From assembly GCF_001189845.1 (NCBI RefSeq), contig NZ_LFLZ01000038.1, positions 17,268-81,267 of the forward strand: a stretch of 64,000 nt of DNA, written 5' to 3'. The position numbers were made by a program, and so were the translations under genes. Shown here one piece after another: positions 18,087 through 27,628 of the stretch. A model generated the notes under the pieces. The model did not search any database, was not told where the DNA came from, and saw nothing but the letters and a program-made list of their open reading frames with translations. The first letter of the stretch is position 1, and each line of letters begins with the position of its first letter. This stretch comes from Bradyrhizobium tropiciagri (lineage in GTDB: Bacteria > Pseudomonadota > Alphaproteobacteria > Rhizobiales > Xanthobacteraceae).

Positions 18087-19643
18087 CTAGTGAAGCCGGC
18101 GTGCGATCGGCTTCGCCAGCGTGCTGTGCCAATCCCATGGCGATGATTGGCCGCTCGACCGCAGGCTCGCCAGAAAGGCCGTGGTCTTCGGCTGCACCCG
18201 CGAGCCGTCGATCACCTCGAGCCGGCCGCAGCGGTTGAGCGTGTGCAGCTTGCGCCCGGTCCATAGCGGCCCGGGCTGGAGCAGATGCCGAACCGCCTGC
18301 CTGTACGTCGTCGGCGACAGTTCGAGCACTTCCGCTAGTCCAAGCGCTGCGCCGTATCCGTTGGTGCAGTCCTGCACCGGCCGCCACAGCTTGCCATTCA
18401 CGGTCACGAAGTTGCCGGCCGGCCGTGTGGTGGCGCGATCCATCAGGATCGGATTGGCCGCATGCGGCCGCCAGGGCCCGAGCAATCGCTCGGCGTAATA
18501 GATCGCCAGCGTGTCGGAATATCCGCCGGTGCCATCGCGCCAGGCCCCGAACATGTAGTAGCAGCCCTCATGTTGCGTGATCGTCACGTCGGCAAGCTCG
18601 AGCCCGGACAGCAGCGTTGACTGCCGCTCCCATTTGTCCGGAAAGCGGATGCATTTGTAGAGCGGAACGTCCCGATGCGCGGTGCTTTCCGGGATCATCC
18701 AGAGCTCGCCATTGTGCTCGATCATGAACGGGTAGGACAGATGCCAGGGCTCCTCCAGCACCGGCACCACCGTGCCGATCGGCCCGTTGCCGTCGAATTC
18801 GATCGCGGAGATGATGCCCTTGTTGGTTCGGTGGTCGAGGTCTTCGAAGAACACGAAGGTCCGGCCCTGCCATTTCACCGGTACGGGATCGGCATAGAAG
18901 TGGTTGCCGGGATCGGCGAGCACGTTCCAGGCCGGTCCCGACAGGTCGCCAGTGCGCCAGATATCCGTATTCCCTGCGAAGCGCCAACCGACATGCCAGT
19001 GCGGCGCGTAGCAGCACAGGCGATAGATCTCCTTTGCGATCGACGTCGCCACGCCGCGCAGCACAAACGGCGCGGGATTGGGCGCTGCGCCGCCGTTCGC
19101 CGGAACAGGCAGTTGCGGCACCAGCCGCGGAGCCCCTGACAGGATCGGCGGCAGCATCGACAGCGTGCGTGCCATCACCGTGTCGAGCCCGCCGCTCAGG
19201 CCGGCGGCTATTTCCGCCGAGGGGTGGCCGCGGTCCATCACGGCGCCGTCGAGCTCGTTGACGATTTCGATCACCGGCAGATCGCCGGCGAGAATGGCCG
19301 CCAGTGCCGCGCCTTCTCCCGCGTGTCCGTTGAACCGTGGACGGAGATACAGTTTCGCGGAGCAGTTCGGATCCCGCTCGGCGGTGGTGAAGTCGACCAC
19401 CACATCGGGGCTGCCCGCGCGCAGCCGCTCCGGATGTGTCTTCAGCCTGTCGGCGCCGCCGGCCTTGCCCTTGCGCAGCACGATGCGTTCGAGCTCGAAC
19501 AGCATGTCGAGGCCGGCGGGTCGCGGTGCCGGCGTCGTAATCCAGCTGATTTGAACGGGAATATCCTGATCGTTGACGCGCAGTGACTCACGGCACATCC
19601 AGAGCCGCGGCTGCTCGCGATCGCAGCGAAACTCGATAATCAT
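18087..19643 (-). CDS. GINT1-like (glucosamine inositolphosphorylceramide transferase N-domain) family protein
   Basis: 518 aa. Residues 1-175 resemble a formyltransferase-like fold (PDVVVDFTTAERD, LYLRPRFNGHAGEGAALAAI). From ~205 on the pattern is repeated blades of a beta-propeller: WHVGWRFAGN, YADPVPVKWQGRTFVFFEDL, YPFMIEHNGELWMIPESTA, YYMFGAWRDGTGGYSDTLAIYYAE. This order is that of proteins annotated as glucosamine inositolphosphorylceramide transferase 1 N-terminal domain. Bacterial members sit in polysaccharide loci; their activity is unproved and could be glycosyl transfer or modification. Starts 16 bases after the GT4 gene's stop, so the two form an operon. Confidence 0.72.
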   Translation of the reverse strand: MIIEFRCDREQPRLWMCRESLRVNDQDIPVQISWITTPAPRPAGLDMLFELERIVLRKGKAGGADRLKTHPERLRAGSPDVVVDFTTAERDPNCSAKLYLRPRFNGHAGEGAALAAILAGDLPVIEIVNELDGAVMDRGHPSAEIAAGLSGGLDTVMARTLSMLPPILSGAPRLVPQLPVPANGGAAPNPAPFVLRGVATSIAKEIYRLCCYAPHWHVGWRFAGNTDIWRTGDLSGPAWNVLADPGNHFYADPVPVKWQGRTFVFFEDLDHRTNKGIISAIEFDGNGPIGTVVPVLEEPWHLSYPFMIEHNGELWMIPESTAHRDVPLYKCIRFPDKWERQSTLLSGLELADVTITQHEGCYYMFGAWRDGTGGYSDTLAIYYAERLLGPWRPHAANPILMDRATTRPAGNFVTVNGKLWRPVQDCTNGYGAALGLAEVLELSPTTYRQAVRHLLQPGPLWTGRKLHTLNRCGRLEVIDGSRVQPKTTAFLASLRSSGQSSPWDWHSTLAKPIARRLH

Positions 19644-19658
19644 GGCCAGCCCAACTTC

Positions 19659-20954
19659 CTAGTACGCGTCCGCCCCCACAGCGTCGCCGAGAATGCGGAC
19701 GTATTCCTCTATCATGGCATCCAACGAATAGCGCGACTTCAGGCCCACGGCGCTTTGCCGCAGCTGATCACTCAACACACGATCTGTCAGGACCTTCGAC
19801 ACGGCGGCCGAGAATTCGGCTTCGTCAGCAGCGTCGACGAACACCGCTGCGGGCTGCCCCTGGTAGGACAGCACCTCGCGCAGCACGGGCAGATCGTTGA
19901 CGACGCAGGGAATGCCGGCGCTCGCGGCCTCGACTGCGGCGAGGCCGAAGGTTTCCGCCTGCGTCGGGAAGACGAAGACGTCGAGGCAGGCCAGAAAATC
20001 GGCCATCTGACGCGGTGGAATCTCGCCGATGAAGTGCAGCCGGTCCGATACTTTCAGCTCGTCCGCCAAGGCCCGAAGCCGCCCTTCATCCGCGCCCTGG
20101 CCCGCGAGGGCAAGGTGCCAGGATGGGGCGGCCGCCAGCAGGCGGATTGCCGCATCGAGCCGCTTGTGCGGGTGCAGCCTTGCCGCGCAGCCGAGCAGGG
20201 TGCGGTCCGGCGGCAGCTTGAACTGCTGCCGCGCGCGGTCCTTCGGCAGGCTATGCGACTTGTCGTCGAAGCCGTGCGGGACGTGCTTCATGCGCGACCG
20301 GTAGGGAGCAGGATAGCGCGCGTACTCGCGCTCCATGTCGCGCGAGTTCAGCGTGATGCTCTGGAAGAAGCCGGTCGAGCCCATGATGATGTCGGCGGTC
20401 CGCACCGGCATGCTCATCGACAGTGCCGATGATACCTGGTTGGCAATGACCGGGGCGCGGCTGACGAGCCGCGACACGCCTGCGCCGATCACATTGCCGA
20501 AATGCTGAAAGGTCAGGACAGCGTCGGGCCTGATGGTCCTGAGATGACCGGCGAGCGTCCACAGCATGCGCAGCAGCGCCACCGGATTTCCGGGCCGGGT
20601 CTGCGCGCAATAGAACGTGTTGGGAGGCTCGTCGAAGGAATCCGATTTGCGGAAGAAGAACAGGTTGGCGACGTCATAGCCGCGCGCGCTGAGGCCGGCG
20701 CCGAGCAGCCGCGAGATCTCCTGCGCGCCGGCGTTCTCGGCCTGGGTCTGCACCAGGACGACACGCAGCTTCCGCGCGTTCGGTCGATCGCGTGATGCGC
20801 TCGATGTCGCGCGCAATTCTGTGCTTGGCGTGTATTGGAGCACGGATTCCCCACCCGTTGAAGGAGTGGATTCGCCCCCTTCATTTTTGCGCGCGTAACT
20901 ATCACGCGGAGCGTGCTCGTGCATCGAGTAGCGCGTGTTGAGGTTACTGCTCAT
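19659..20954 (-). CDS. GT4-family glycosyltransferase
   Basis: 431 aa. GT-B fold: N-terminal acceptor domain from about residue 65 (RKLRVVLVQTQAENAGAQEI), donor domain with LLGCAARLHPHKRLDAAI and the EX7E motif in FPTQAETFGLAAVEAASAG, which contacts the nucleotide sugar. The first ~60 residues are low-complexity and may be partly untranslated; a later Met (MHEHAPRD) is an alternative start. Predicted to add one sugar to the lipid-linked repeat unit of the local polysaccharide on the cytoplasmic face of the membrane. Confidence 0.88.
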   Translation of the reverse strand: MSSNLNTRYSMHEHAPRDSYARKNEGGESTPSTGGESVLQYTPSTELRATSSASRDRPNARKLRVVLVQTQAENAGAQEISRLLGAGLSARGYDVANLFFFRKSDSFDEPPNTFYCAQTRPGNPVALLRMLWTLAGHLRTIRPDAVLTFQHFGNVIGAGVSRLVSRAPVIANQVSSALSMSMPVRTADIIMGSTGFFQSITLNSRDMEREYARYPAPYRSRMKHVPHGFDDKSHSLPKDRARQQFKLPPDRTLLGCAARLHPHKRLDAAIRLLAAAPSWHLALAGQGADEGRLRALADELKVSDRLHFIGEIPPRQMADFLACLDVFVFPTQAETFGLAAVEAASAGIPCVVNDLPVLREVLSYQGQPAAVFVDAADEAEFSAAVSKVLTDRVLSDQLRQSAVGLKSRYSLDAMIEEYVRILGDAVGADAY

Positions 20955-21069
20955 TTAGCAATCAGACATATGTCAGCAATCAAGAGTTATTATCTCACAA
21001 ACAGGGTACCGCCGGCTCGTTAACTAATTGGTTACGGCAGCACAGAGAGGGGGTAACCGGCGATTAACC
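20955..21069. promoter_or_regulatory. Divergent control region of the polysaccharide locus
   Basis: This short, relatively AT-rich segment separates the GT4 and Wzc-like genes. It holds the near-palindrome TAACTAATTGGTTA (21021-21034), a plausible regulator site. No pair of -35/-10 boxes stands out. Confidence 0.35.
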
Positions 21070-23235
21070 ATGGATATTTACGTTGGGGCAGTACTGTCAG
21101 TTGAATTCGAGTCAGAACCCATGAAGTTCGGTAGCCGCGCAGGCCCGAGACGTTCCGAAGTCACGGAACCCGCAGCGTCGTGGGAAACTGCCGGCGTGCC
21201 GGCCGGCCAATCCTCCGCAGAGACCACCAAAGGCGTCCTAAGCATTCCGGGGGTGGTGGCCTTTTTCCGCGAGAGAGGTCAACGCATCCTGATGCTCGCC
21301 GCGGTCATCTTCGCGGTCGGAATCATCTTGTTGATGTTGATCCCGGCGCGTTACGCCGCGACGGCGCTCGTCGTCGTCGACCCGCGCGAGCAGCGGGTGA
21401 CCACCGACCAGGACGTCCTGCCCGGGATCGGTCAAGATGCCGCAGCACTGCAGAGCGCTGTCGAGATCGCCAAGTCCGATGGATTTCTCGGGCCGCTGAT
21501 CGACCAGCTCAAGGTCGCCGAGGACAGTGACATCTCCGGCGGCAAGACCGACACCACGCGTCTGCTCGACCGGTTTCGCAACCGGCTCGATATCTCAAGG
21601 CGCGGATTAACCTATGTCATCGCCATCAAATTCACGTCCAACAACCCGCAGCGTGCGGCGTACTACGCCAATGCGATCGCCGAGGCGTTCGTCGCCAGCC
21701 AGCGCGGGACGCGCACCGTTGCGACCGACGAGGCCGCCGACTGGCTGAAGAGCCGGCTCAAGACGTTGAACGACCGGCTGCGGTCTTCGGAAGATGCCGT
21801 CGCCAAGTTCAAGCTCGAGCACCGCATCGTCAACGCCGGCAAGGAATCCACCACGCAGCAATTGCGCGTCACCGACCTGACGCAGCAGGTCGCCGCCGCG
21901 CGCGCCCGCACCGAGGAGGCCAAGGCGCGCTATGAGCAGTTGCAGCGCGACCTGAAGGCCAATGTCGACGGGCCGGTCAAGCAGGACCTGCTGAGCGCGC
22001 TGCGCGCCCAGCGCTCCGCGCTCAACGACCAGATCGCGCAGAAGCGCGGGGTGCTCGGCGATCGTCATCCCGACCTCGTGATGGCGCTCAGCCAGCTCAG
22101 CGACCTCAACCGGCAGATCGACATCGAGCGCAAGAAGAACATCGACACTGCGAAGTCGGAATACGAGGCGCAGTGCGACCAGCAAAAGGCGCTCGAGGAC
22201 CAGTTAAAGGCGGTCGAATCGCAGATCCTGGTTGACGGTCAGGCGTTCGTTAAGTTGCAGGAGTTGCAGCGCGACGCCGACGCCAACAAGAACATCTACG
22301 AGCAGTTCCTCTCGCGCTACAAGACGACCGACGAGCAGCGGCTGCTGCAGGCCTCGCAGACCAAGGTCGCATCTCCGGCGACGCCGCCGATCCGTTCGAC
22401 GCTTCCGCCGCTCCCGCTGCTGCTCGTCGTGCTCGCGATCGTCTCGCTGCTGACGTCGACCGCGATCGTGGCCGTTCCCGGCCTGAATCTGAAGCTCCCG
22501 ATCAAGACCATTCCGCCGCTGCGCAGCGCCGAGGCGCCCGTATCGATGCCGGCACCGGCCCCGGTCGCGCCGCAATCCGCCTTGCCGCCGGAATTGCCGG
22601 TGCTGGCCCGCATTCCCAACATGGTGTCGCCGGATGCCGTCAAGAGCGTCTGGCAGACCCCGATTTCGACGACGGCCGAGCCCGACCTCAGCCCGCATCT
22701 TCAACTGCTGATCGAGAACATCGAGCAGCTTCCGGGTGACCACGGCAAGGTGGCGCTGCTGCTGTCGGTCGAGACTGGTGCGGGCGGCAGCACCGTCGCG
22801 CGGTCGCTCAACCGGTCCGCCGTCAAGAACGGGATGCTCAGCGTCCTGATCGAGATGGAATCGAAGCGCGCCGACGTCGTATCGCCGCAAGGCTCGGGGA
22901 TCATCAAGGCCGATCTGCCGTCCGTCGTCGAACTGCTCGGCGCCAGCAGCAAGGCGCCACCTTATCCGCCGGACGATATTCGCGCCGATTTCGGCCTGAT
23001 CATTGTCGACGCGTCGTCGCTTGCCACGCAGCCGGCCGCGGTGGCGCTGGCCGGCCATGCCGACCTCGTGATCCTTGTGGTTCGCGAGGGCGCCGCCAAT
23101 CCGGCCGCGATCGACAAGGCGCGGGCCGACCTGTCGAGGTTCGGCTCGGTCCCGACTGCGCTGGTCGTCAATCGCGTGGCGGCCAACGCCACGGCCCGCA
23201 GCCCTCAGGGCGAAGCCCTGGGACTGGCGAGCTGA
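21070..23235 (+). CDS. Wzc/GumC-like polysaccharide chain-length and export protein with degenerate kinase domain
   Basis: About 721 aa from ATG 21070; ATG 21121 is an alternative, and the TTG at 21028 overlaps a palindrome and is unlikely. Order of parts: cytoplasmic N-terminus, TM1 (ILMLAAVIFAVGIILLMLIP), Wzz domain (YAATALVVVDPREQR), long coiled coil, TM2 (LPLLLVVLAIVSLLTSTAIV), then a BY-kinase-like domain. That last domain is defective: the P-loop reads ETGAGGSTVAR without the Lys, the Walker A' position reads LIEMESKRAD instead of IDxDxR, and there is no Tyr cluster. The fold is kept (FGLIIVDASSLATQ), so it may regulate assembly without phosphotransfer. Confidence 0.8.
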   Translation: MDIYVGAVLSVEFESEPMKFGSRAGPRRSEVTEPAASWETAGVPAGQSSAETTKGVLSIPGVVAFFRERGQRILMLAAVIFAVGIILLMLIPARYAATALVVVDPREQRVTTDQDVLPGIGQDAAALQSAVEIAKSDGFLGPLIDQLKVAEDSDISGGKTDTTRLLDRFRNRLDISRRGLTYVIAIKFTSNNPQRAAYYANAIAEAFVASQRGTRTVATDEAADWLKSRLKTLNDRLRSSEDAVAKFKLEHRIVNAGKESTTQQLRVTDLTQQVAAARARTEEAKARYEQLQRDLKANVDGPVKQDLLSALRAQRSALNDQIAQKRGVLGDRHPDLVMALSQLSDLNRQIDIERKKNIDTAKSEYEAQCDQQKALEDQLKAVESQILVDGQAFVKLQELQRDADANKNIYEQFLSRYKTTDEQRLLQASQTKVASPATPPIRSTLPPLPLLLVVLAIVSLLTSTAIVAVPGLNLKLPIKTIPPLRSAEAPVSMPAPAPVAPQSALPPELPVLARIPNMVSPDAVKSVWQTPISTTAEPDLSPHLQLLIENIEQLPGDHGKVALLLSVETGAGGSTVARSLNRSAVKNGMLSVLIEMESKRADVVSPQGSGIIKADLPSVVELLGASSKAPPYPPDDIRADFGLIIVDASSLATQPAAVALAGHADLVILVVREGAANPAAIDKARADLSRFGSVPTALVVNRVAANATARSPQGEALGLAS

Positions 23236-23314
23236 AGGCTGCTCAGCCGGGCCAAGCGCCTTTCGTGCGAAGCGAGCGCCGGTTCGGAGAACGAAGCGCG
23301 TCTGAACAGAAGCT

Positions 23315-24661
23315 CTAGTCGTTGCTATCCGCAACGCGGACGGTGTAGGCGCTGTCCTTCGACGACGACAGATGCGACAGCACCAGAACTGACGGGTCGA
23401 CGCCGGTCCGGCGGCGGCACAGCACGTTGAGCGCGATGGTGGCGATGACAAGAGATGACGTCGCGGAGATCGCGGCGCCGAGCACGCCGAGCCAGGGGAT
23501 CAGCACGACGAATCCCAGCAGCCGCAACGCGACGTTGGCGGCGACCACCGGAACGTAATCGCGCTCATGCCCGGTCAGCTGCAGGACCGCGGCCGACGGC
23601 CCGCCGGCCGCCTGGAACGCGGTTCCGATCGCGAGCACGATCAATACCCACTGTTGCGCGGCGAAATGCGGTCCGAACAGGCCGAGAAGGTAGGGAGCGC
23701 CGACCCAGACGATGACGAGCCCGGTGAGCACGCAGAGCGCGGTCACCTCGGCCATCAGCTTCAGCGTATGTTCGAGCTCGCGGTGGTTCTTGCTGAAATA
23801 CAGCGACGGCAGCCGGCGCGCGCCGAACGTATAGAGCGCAGCGGAAAGCATCGCGAAGATGTTCGCGAGGCGCGAGGCGGCGAAATAGACGCCCGCGGTG
23901 GCCGGATCCAGCATCCAGTAGACCAGGATGACGTCGAAATACTGGTTCGCCGCTTCGAGAATGGATGCGAGCCAAAAGCGGAATGCGCTGCGGTTCCAGC
24001 GCGAGGTCTCGAAGCACGCGGTGACCGAACGCAGGTTCGGCAGCACGCGCACGATCGACACGATCTGCACGACCAGCCCGAGAGCCATCGCGACGCTCAT
24101 CGCGGTGAACAGTTCGGCAGGGGTGAGCTGGCGGTGGCCGAACAGCACTGCGATCAGGACCAGCACAACGGCAACCCGCCAGAAGAACTCGCGATTGCCT
24201 TCGCCCATCAGGATGCTGACCAGGGATCGCGCGATCTGGCTGCCGAGCATGAGCCCGGCATTGACAGCGGTGAACGCCGAGACCGAGAGGATCAGCAGCC
24301 ACCATTCGCCGCGAAGGGTTGCCACTGCGGCGATCGCAGCGATCGAGATCAGCATCCCGATCGCCGAATTCCTCAAGCTCGACAGCAGCACGCCCTTGGT
24401 GAACTCGGCCTGACCGCGCACCTCGTATTCATTGAGGAAACGAACCAGGAGCAGCTCCTGGCCGGCAAGGCCCACGACCGAGGCGATCTGGGCGATGGAG
24501 AGCAAGGTCGCGAAGTCGCCGAACGCGTCAGGCGTCATCGCCCGCGCGGCCAGCGAGAACAAGGCAAACGCAAGCCCGCCGCTGCCGACCTTGAGGAGGA
24601 TGGTCCCGGCAACGCCGCGCGTGACATCGCGCCGAAACATTTGGAGCATAGAGGCAATCAC
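23315..24661 (-). CDS. Wzx-like polysaccharide flippase (MOP superfamily)
   Basis: 448 aa, about 12-14 hydrophobic helices, beginning TRGVAGTILLKVGSGGLAFALFSL, the usual first helix of PST/Wzx exporters. Start either GTG 24661 or ATG 24649; neither has a strong ribosome site. Expected to flip the undecaprenyl-linked repeat unit across the inner membrane for Wzy polymerisation. Convergent with the Wzc-like gene. Confidence 0.82.
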   Translation of the reverse strand: MIASMLQMFRRDVTRGVAGTILLKVGSGGLAFALFSLAARAMTPDAFGDFATLLSIAQIASVVGLAGQELLLVRFLNEYEVRGQAEFTKGVLLSSLRNSAIGMLISIAAIAAVATLRGEWWLLILSVSAFTAVNAGLMLGSQIARSLVSILMGEGNREFFWRVAVVLVLIAVLFGHRQLTPAELFTAMSVAMALGLVVQIVSIVRVLPNLRSVTACFETSRWNRSAFRFWLASILEAANQYFDVILVYWMLDPATAGVYFAASRLANIFAMLSAALYTFGARRLPSLYFSKNHRELEHTLKLMAEVTALCVLTGLVIVWVGAPYLLGLFGPHFAAQQWVLIVLAIGTAFQAAGGPSAAVLQLTGHERDYVPVVAANVALRLLGFVVLIPWLGVLGAAISATSSLVIATIALNVLCRRRTGVDPSVLVLSHLSSSKDSAYTVRVADSND

Positions 24662-25144
24662 CAGAGACGTCTCAATATCCTGTCAGGCTGCGGACCGTAG
24701 CAATCGGTGAAGCCAGGAGTGTTAATGTTGTCTTGCTAAGATTCCGTTCCTTCCGGCGGCCTGTGCGCAGACAGTTGTGCACCCGGCCAATATGTCGCGC
24801 TGCTCCATTCTGGAACGCCGTCGTCCTCGCTGTCTCCAAACGGTGCAGGTCGGGTCGCACTCCACCGCATCGCCAGCAGCGTGAGCCGTGCTGGTTGAGG
24901 TCGCATAGCGCGCGAGCGGCGCCCGTCGAAGCTCCACGGCCAGGCAATGCTCCCGTCTGCCTGCTGCGGAGCCTCAGTTTCATGGCCGCTTTTGCTGCAA
25001 GCCATGTGCCGGGAACCCGTCAATCGCCATCGAGGCCGTTTCGTTAACCTCAATAGCGGAACTCGTCCTGCTCGCTCGGCGTGGCGGCAGGGCAGGCAAG
25101 GGAATTGCAGTTCGATGGCCCATTAGCCGTCGGAGCGGACAAAG
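24662..25144. other. Intergenic region between flippase and FAD oxidoreductase
   Basis: 483 bases between divergent genes. Several short frames exist, but none has a ribosome site, composition or motif supporting a gene. TTCGTTAACC near 25038 and the GGAGCGGAC before ATG 25145 are the only visible signals. Confidence 0.35.
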
Positions 25145-26365
25145 ATGATTGCCGAGGAAAGCACGACCCAGCCGATCGCAGCTTGCGAGGCTGAGATTAT
25201 CGAAACGGACATTGCCATCGTTGGCGCTGGTTTGGCAGGCTCGCTCGCGCGAGCTGTGCTGGTCCGGGCCGGGTATCGGGTCATCCTGATCGACAAGCGC
25301 TCGATCCCGCCAGATGAATTCCGTGTCGAGAAGGTTGCGGGACGGCAGATCGATATCTTCCGCCGCCTCGGCTTCCTCGACGACGTCGAGGCCGTCTCCT
25401 CCTCCTATGACCACGTGCTCAACATCAGGGGCGGCAGACTGGTCGATATCGGCGTCGGGCGATCCTATGGGGTTTCCTATGCAGACCTCGTCAACATGGC
25501 GCGTGGCCTGATGCCTGATCCATCGAGCTTCCGGCTCGACCTGGTGACCAACATCAGCTGCAGTGAAGATCGCCAGCAACTGACGCTGGCCTCCGGCAAG
25601 CGCGTCGTCTCGCGCCTGGTCATTCTGGCGACCGGCATGGCGAGCGCGCTTGGCTACACTCTCGGAATGCGCCGGCAGATGATTGCCGCGCGGCACTCGG
25701 TCACGTTCGGCTTTACGATCGCGCGGCCGGATAACGCGCCCTTCGGCTTCGACGCGCTGACCTGCTACGGCAAGGAGGCGGCTGACGGCGTCGACTATCT
25801 CAGCCTGTTTCCGATGTCGGGCGGCATGCGGGCGAACCTGTTCATGTTCCGCGATCCGACCGATCCGATCATGCGCGAGCTGCGCCGCGACACCAAGCGG
25901 ACGCTGCTTCGCCTGATGCCGGGACTTGAACCCTATCTCGGTGATTTCGAGATCGTCGGCCAGGTGCACAACTGGGTCATGGACCTGTCGGTGACCGAGG
26001 GCCATCTGCAGCCGGGTATCGTGCTGATCGGCGATGCATTCCAGACCAATTGCCCCGCGGCCGGCACCGGCGTGAGCCGCCTGCTGGTGGATGTCGAGCG
26101 GCTTTGCACCGAATATGTGCCGCGCTGGCTCGAGACCGACGGCATGGGCACGGAGAAGATCGAGCAGTTCTATTCCGATCAGGACAAGCTCGCCGCCGAC
26201 CGCCACTCGCTGCAACTGGCGCGTTACCGGGAGGCCTTGACCTCGAACACCGATGTGCGCTGGACGCTGCAGCGGCAGCTGCACTTCCTGCGCCGCATGA
26301 TCACGCATCAAGTGGACCGGATTCATCCGGGATGGGTCATGCGCGTTCGCAGCGCGCTCCGGTAG
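25145..26365 (+). CDS. FAD-dependent oxidoreductase in polysaccharide locus
   Basis: 406 aa. FAD-binding Rossmann motif GAGLAGSLARAVL (27-39) ends in the ribose-binding acidic residue Asp50 (ILIDKRS). The second flavin motif GDAFQTNCPAAGTGVSRLLVD is that of group A flavoprotein monooxygenases and halogenases. Conserved Arg60 (EFRVEK) and the ATG motif (VILATGMAS) agree. No NAD(P)H domain is obvious. Located between the flippase and an acyltransferase, it may oxidise or desaturate a lipid or sugar part of the polymer. Substrate unknown. Confidence 0.75.
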   Translation: MIAEESTTQPIAACEAEIIETDIAIVGAGLAGSLARAVLVRAGYRVILIDKRSIPPDEFRVEKVAGRQIDIFRRLGFLDDVEAVSSSYDHVLNIRGGRLVDIGVGRSYGVSYADLVNMARGLMPDPSSFRLDLVTNISCSEDRQQLTLASGKRVVSRLVILATGMASALGYTLGMRRQMIAARHSVTFGFTIARPDNAPFGFDALTCYGKEAADGVDYLSLFPMSGGMRANLFMFRDPTDPIMRELRRDTKRTLLRLMPGLEPYLGDFEIVGQVHNWVMDLSVTEGHLQPGIVLIGDAFQTNCPAAGTGVSRLLVDVERLCTEYVPRWLETDGMGTEKIEQFYSDQDKLAADRHSLQLARYREALTSNTDVRWTLQRQLHFLRRMITHQVDRIHPGWVMRVRSALR

Positions 26366-26463
26366 GTGGAAGCCGTTCCATCGCATCATCCGAAAATGCG
26401 AAGCGGACTTCCCTCGCGGCAAACGCGCGGCGTCTGGCCCGAGCTCCCGCTCAAACCATTGAA

Positions 26464-26496
26464 GCGCGATGATGGTTCAGCGCGAACCAATCGCGC
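26464..26496. terminator. Bidirectional hairpin between convergent genes
   Basis: GCGCGAT (26464-26470) pairs with ATCGCGC (26490-26496), and TGGTTC pairs with GAACCA inside, with a two-base bulge and a five-base loop. It lies just before the converging stop of the CelD-like gene, between two 3' ends. Confidence 0.5.
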
Positions 26497-26497
26497 C

Positions 26498-27628
26498 TTA
26501 GCGCGTGCCGGTCGAGGTGCGGATCGGTCTGAGGTCGATGACGCGCTTGGCGGCCTGCTTGATCCAGGGCGCCTGCTTCAGGGTAAACAATGCCAGCGAG
26601 CCGGCGGCGCTACCGGCCTGCGTCACGCTCGACATCGGCGTGGGCTGACCGCCGAACTGCATCTTGTAGGGCTCGTCGCCGATGGTGAAATCCAGCACCC
26701 GGCGGCCGCGCTCGATGCAATCCTTGGCGACGCTCTCGAACGTCAGCGCGCCGATCGATTGACTCTTGTATCCCTCGACATCGAACGCCGTCATGACGAC
26801 GAGGAGGCTGTCGCGGTGGACCAGCCCAAGCGCGGTCGCGATCACGTTGCCGTCCATCTTCATGGCATAGAGCCGGGTAAAGGAGCCCATGCCGCGAAGC
26901 GCGACGCTCGAATAGAAATCGAAATACGCCGGACGCTGCAACAGGTCGCCGTCACCGTGGGCATGGAAGCGCGGACCGCGAAACTTCCGCATCGTCTCCA
27001 TGGCCTCGCCGATGGAAGCTGCGTCGCCACAGCATGAGAAGGTGAGCGTGCCCTTCTTGTGGATCTGGCGCCATTTCTTTGCCAGCTCCTTCATATAAGA
27101 CTTGCCCAATGCGTTGAGCTGCCATTGCTCGAACGGCGCGGCCAGCACCGTGGCATAGGCATTGGTATCCATCAGGCTGCGATGCGGCGCTCCGAACAAG
27201 TTCTCGATCGGCATCTTTGCATCGAGCAGCTTGGGTATGCGCAGCAGGTCGAATGGCCGGAGCAGTTGCCGAAGCTTCTGGCAGGTGCGTCCGTCCTGGA
27301 GCAGCTCGGCAAATGTCTTGATGCTGCACACCGGCGCCAGGTAGTCGGACACGCGAAGGTCGGCGAATTCGATCGTTCGCATCGGCCCGCGTCGCACGCG
27401 CAGCATCGGGAGCACCGCCGCCAGCGCGCCGCTTGCGCGCGAGCGGACGACGACGACCAAGGGCTTCGCTGCTGCGGCGGGAGCGAGCTTGCGATACAGG
27501 CTGTCCAGCCATAGCGGATGTTGGAAGGCGGTCGCGTCCGAGCCTTCGAACAATGTCGCGTATTCTTCAGACAGGAAGTCGAATGCGTCGTCGATGCAGA
27601 CATCGAACGCGTCATCATTCTTGTTCAT
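26498..27628 (-). CDS. CelD/BcsL-like GNAT-fold acyltransferase
   Basis: 376 aa, with the double-GNAT layout of the cellulose biosynthesis CelD / FemAB-like family. N-terminal GNAT half (ATAFQHPLWLDSLYRKLAP, LAAVLPMLRVRRG), then SYMKELAKKWRQIHKKGTL, and a second half with ARLYAMKMDGNVIATALGLV-type strands and VLDFTIGDEPYKMQFG, a motif I associate with this family. Predicted to acylate a polysaccharide or a precursor in the cytoplasm. No clear ribosome site before ATG 27628, where the DNA is AT-rich. Confidence 0.78.
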   Translation of the reverse strand: MNKNDDAFDVCIDDAFDFLSEEYATLFEGSDATAFQHPLWLDSLYRKLAPAAAAKPLVVVVRSRASGALAAVLPMLRVRRGPMRTIEFADLRVSDYLAPVCSIKTFAELLQDGRTCQKLRQLLRPFDLLRIPKLLDAKMPIENLFGAPHRSLMDTNAYATVLAAPFEQWQLNALGKSYMKELAKKWRQIHKKGTLTFSCCGDAASIGEAMETMRKFRGPRFHAHGDGDLLQRPAYFDFYSSVALRGMGSFTRLYAMKMDGNVIATALGLVHRDSLLVVMTAFDVEGYKSQSIGALTFESVAKDCIERGRRVLDFTIGDEPYKMQFGGQPTPMSSVTQAGSAAGSLALFTLKQAPWIKQAAKRVIDLRPIRTSTGTR

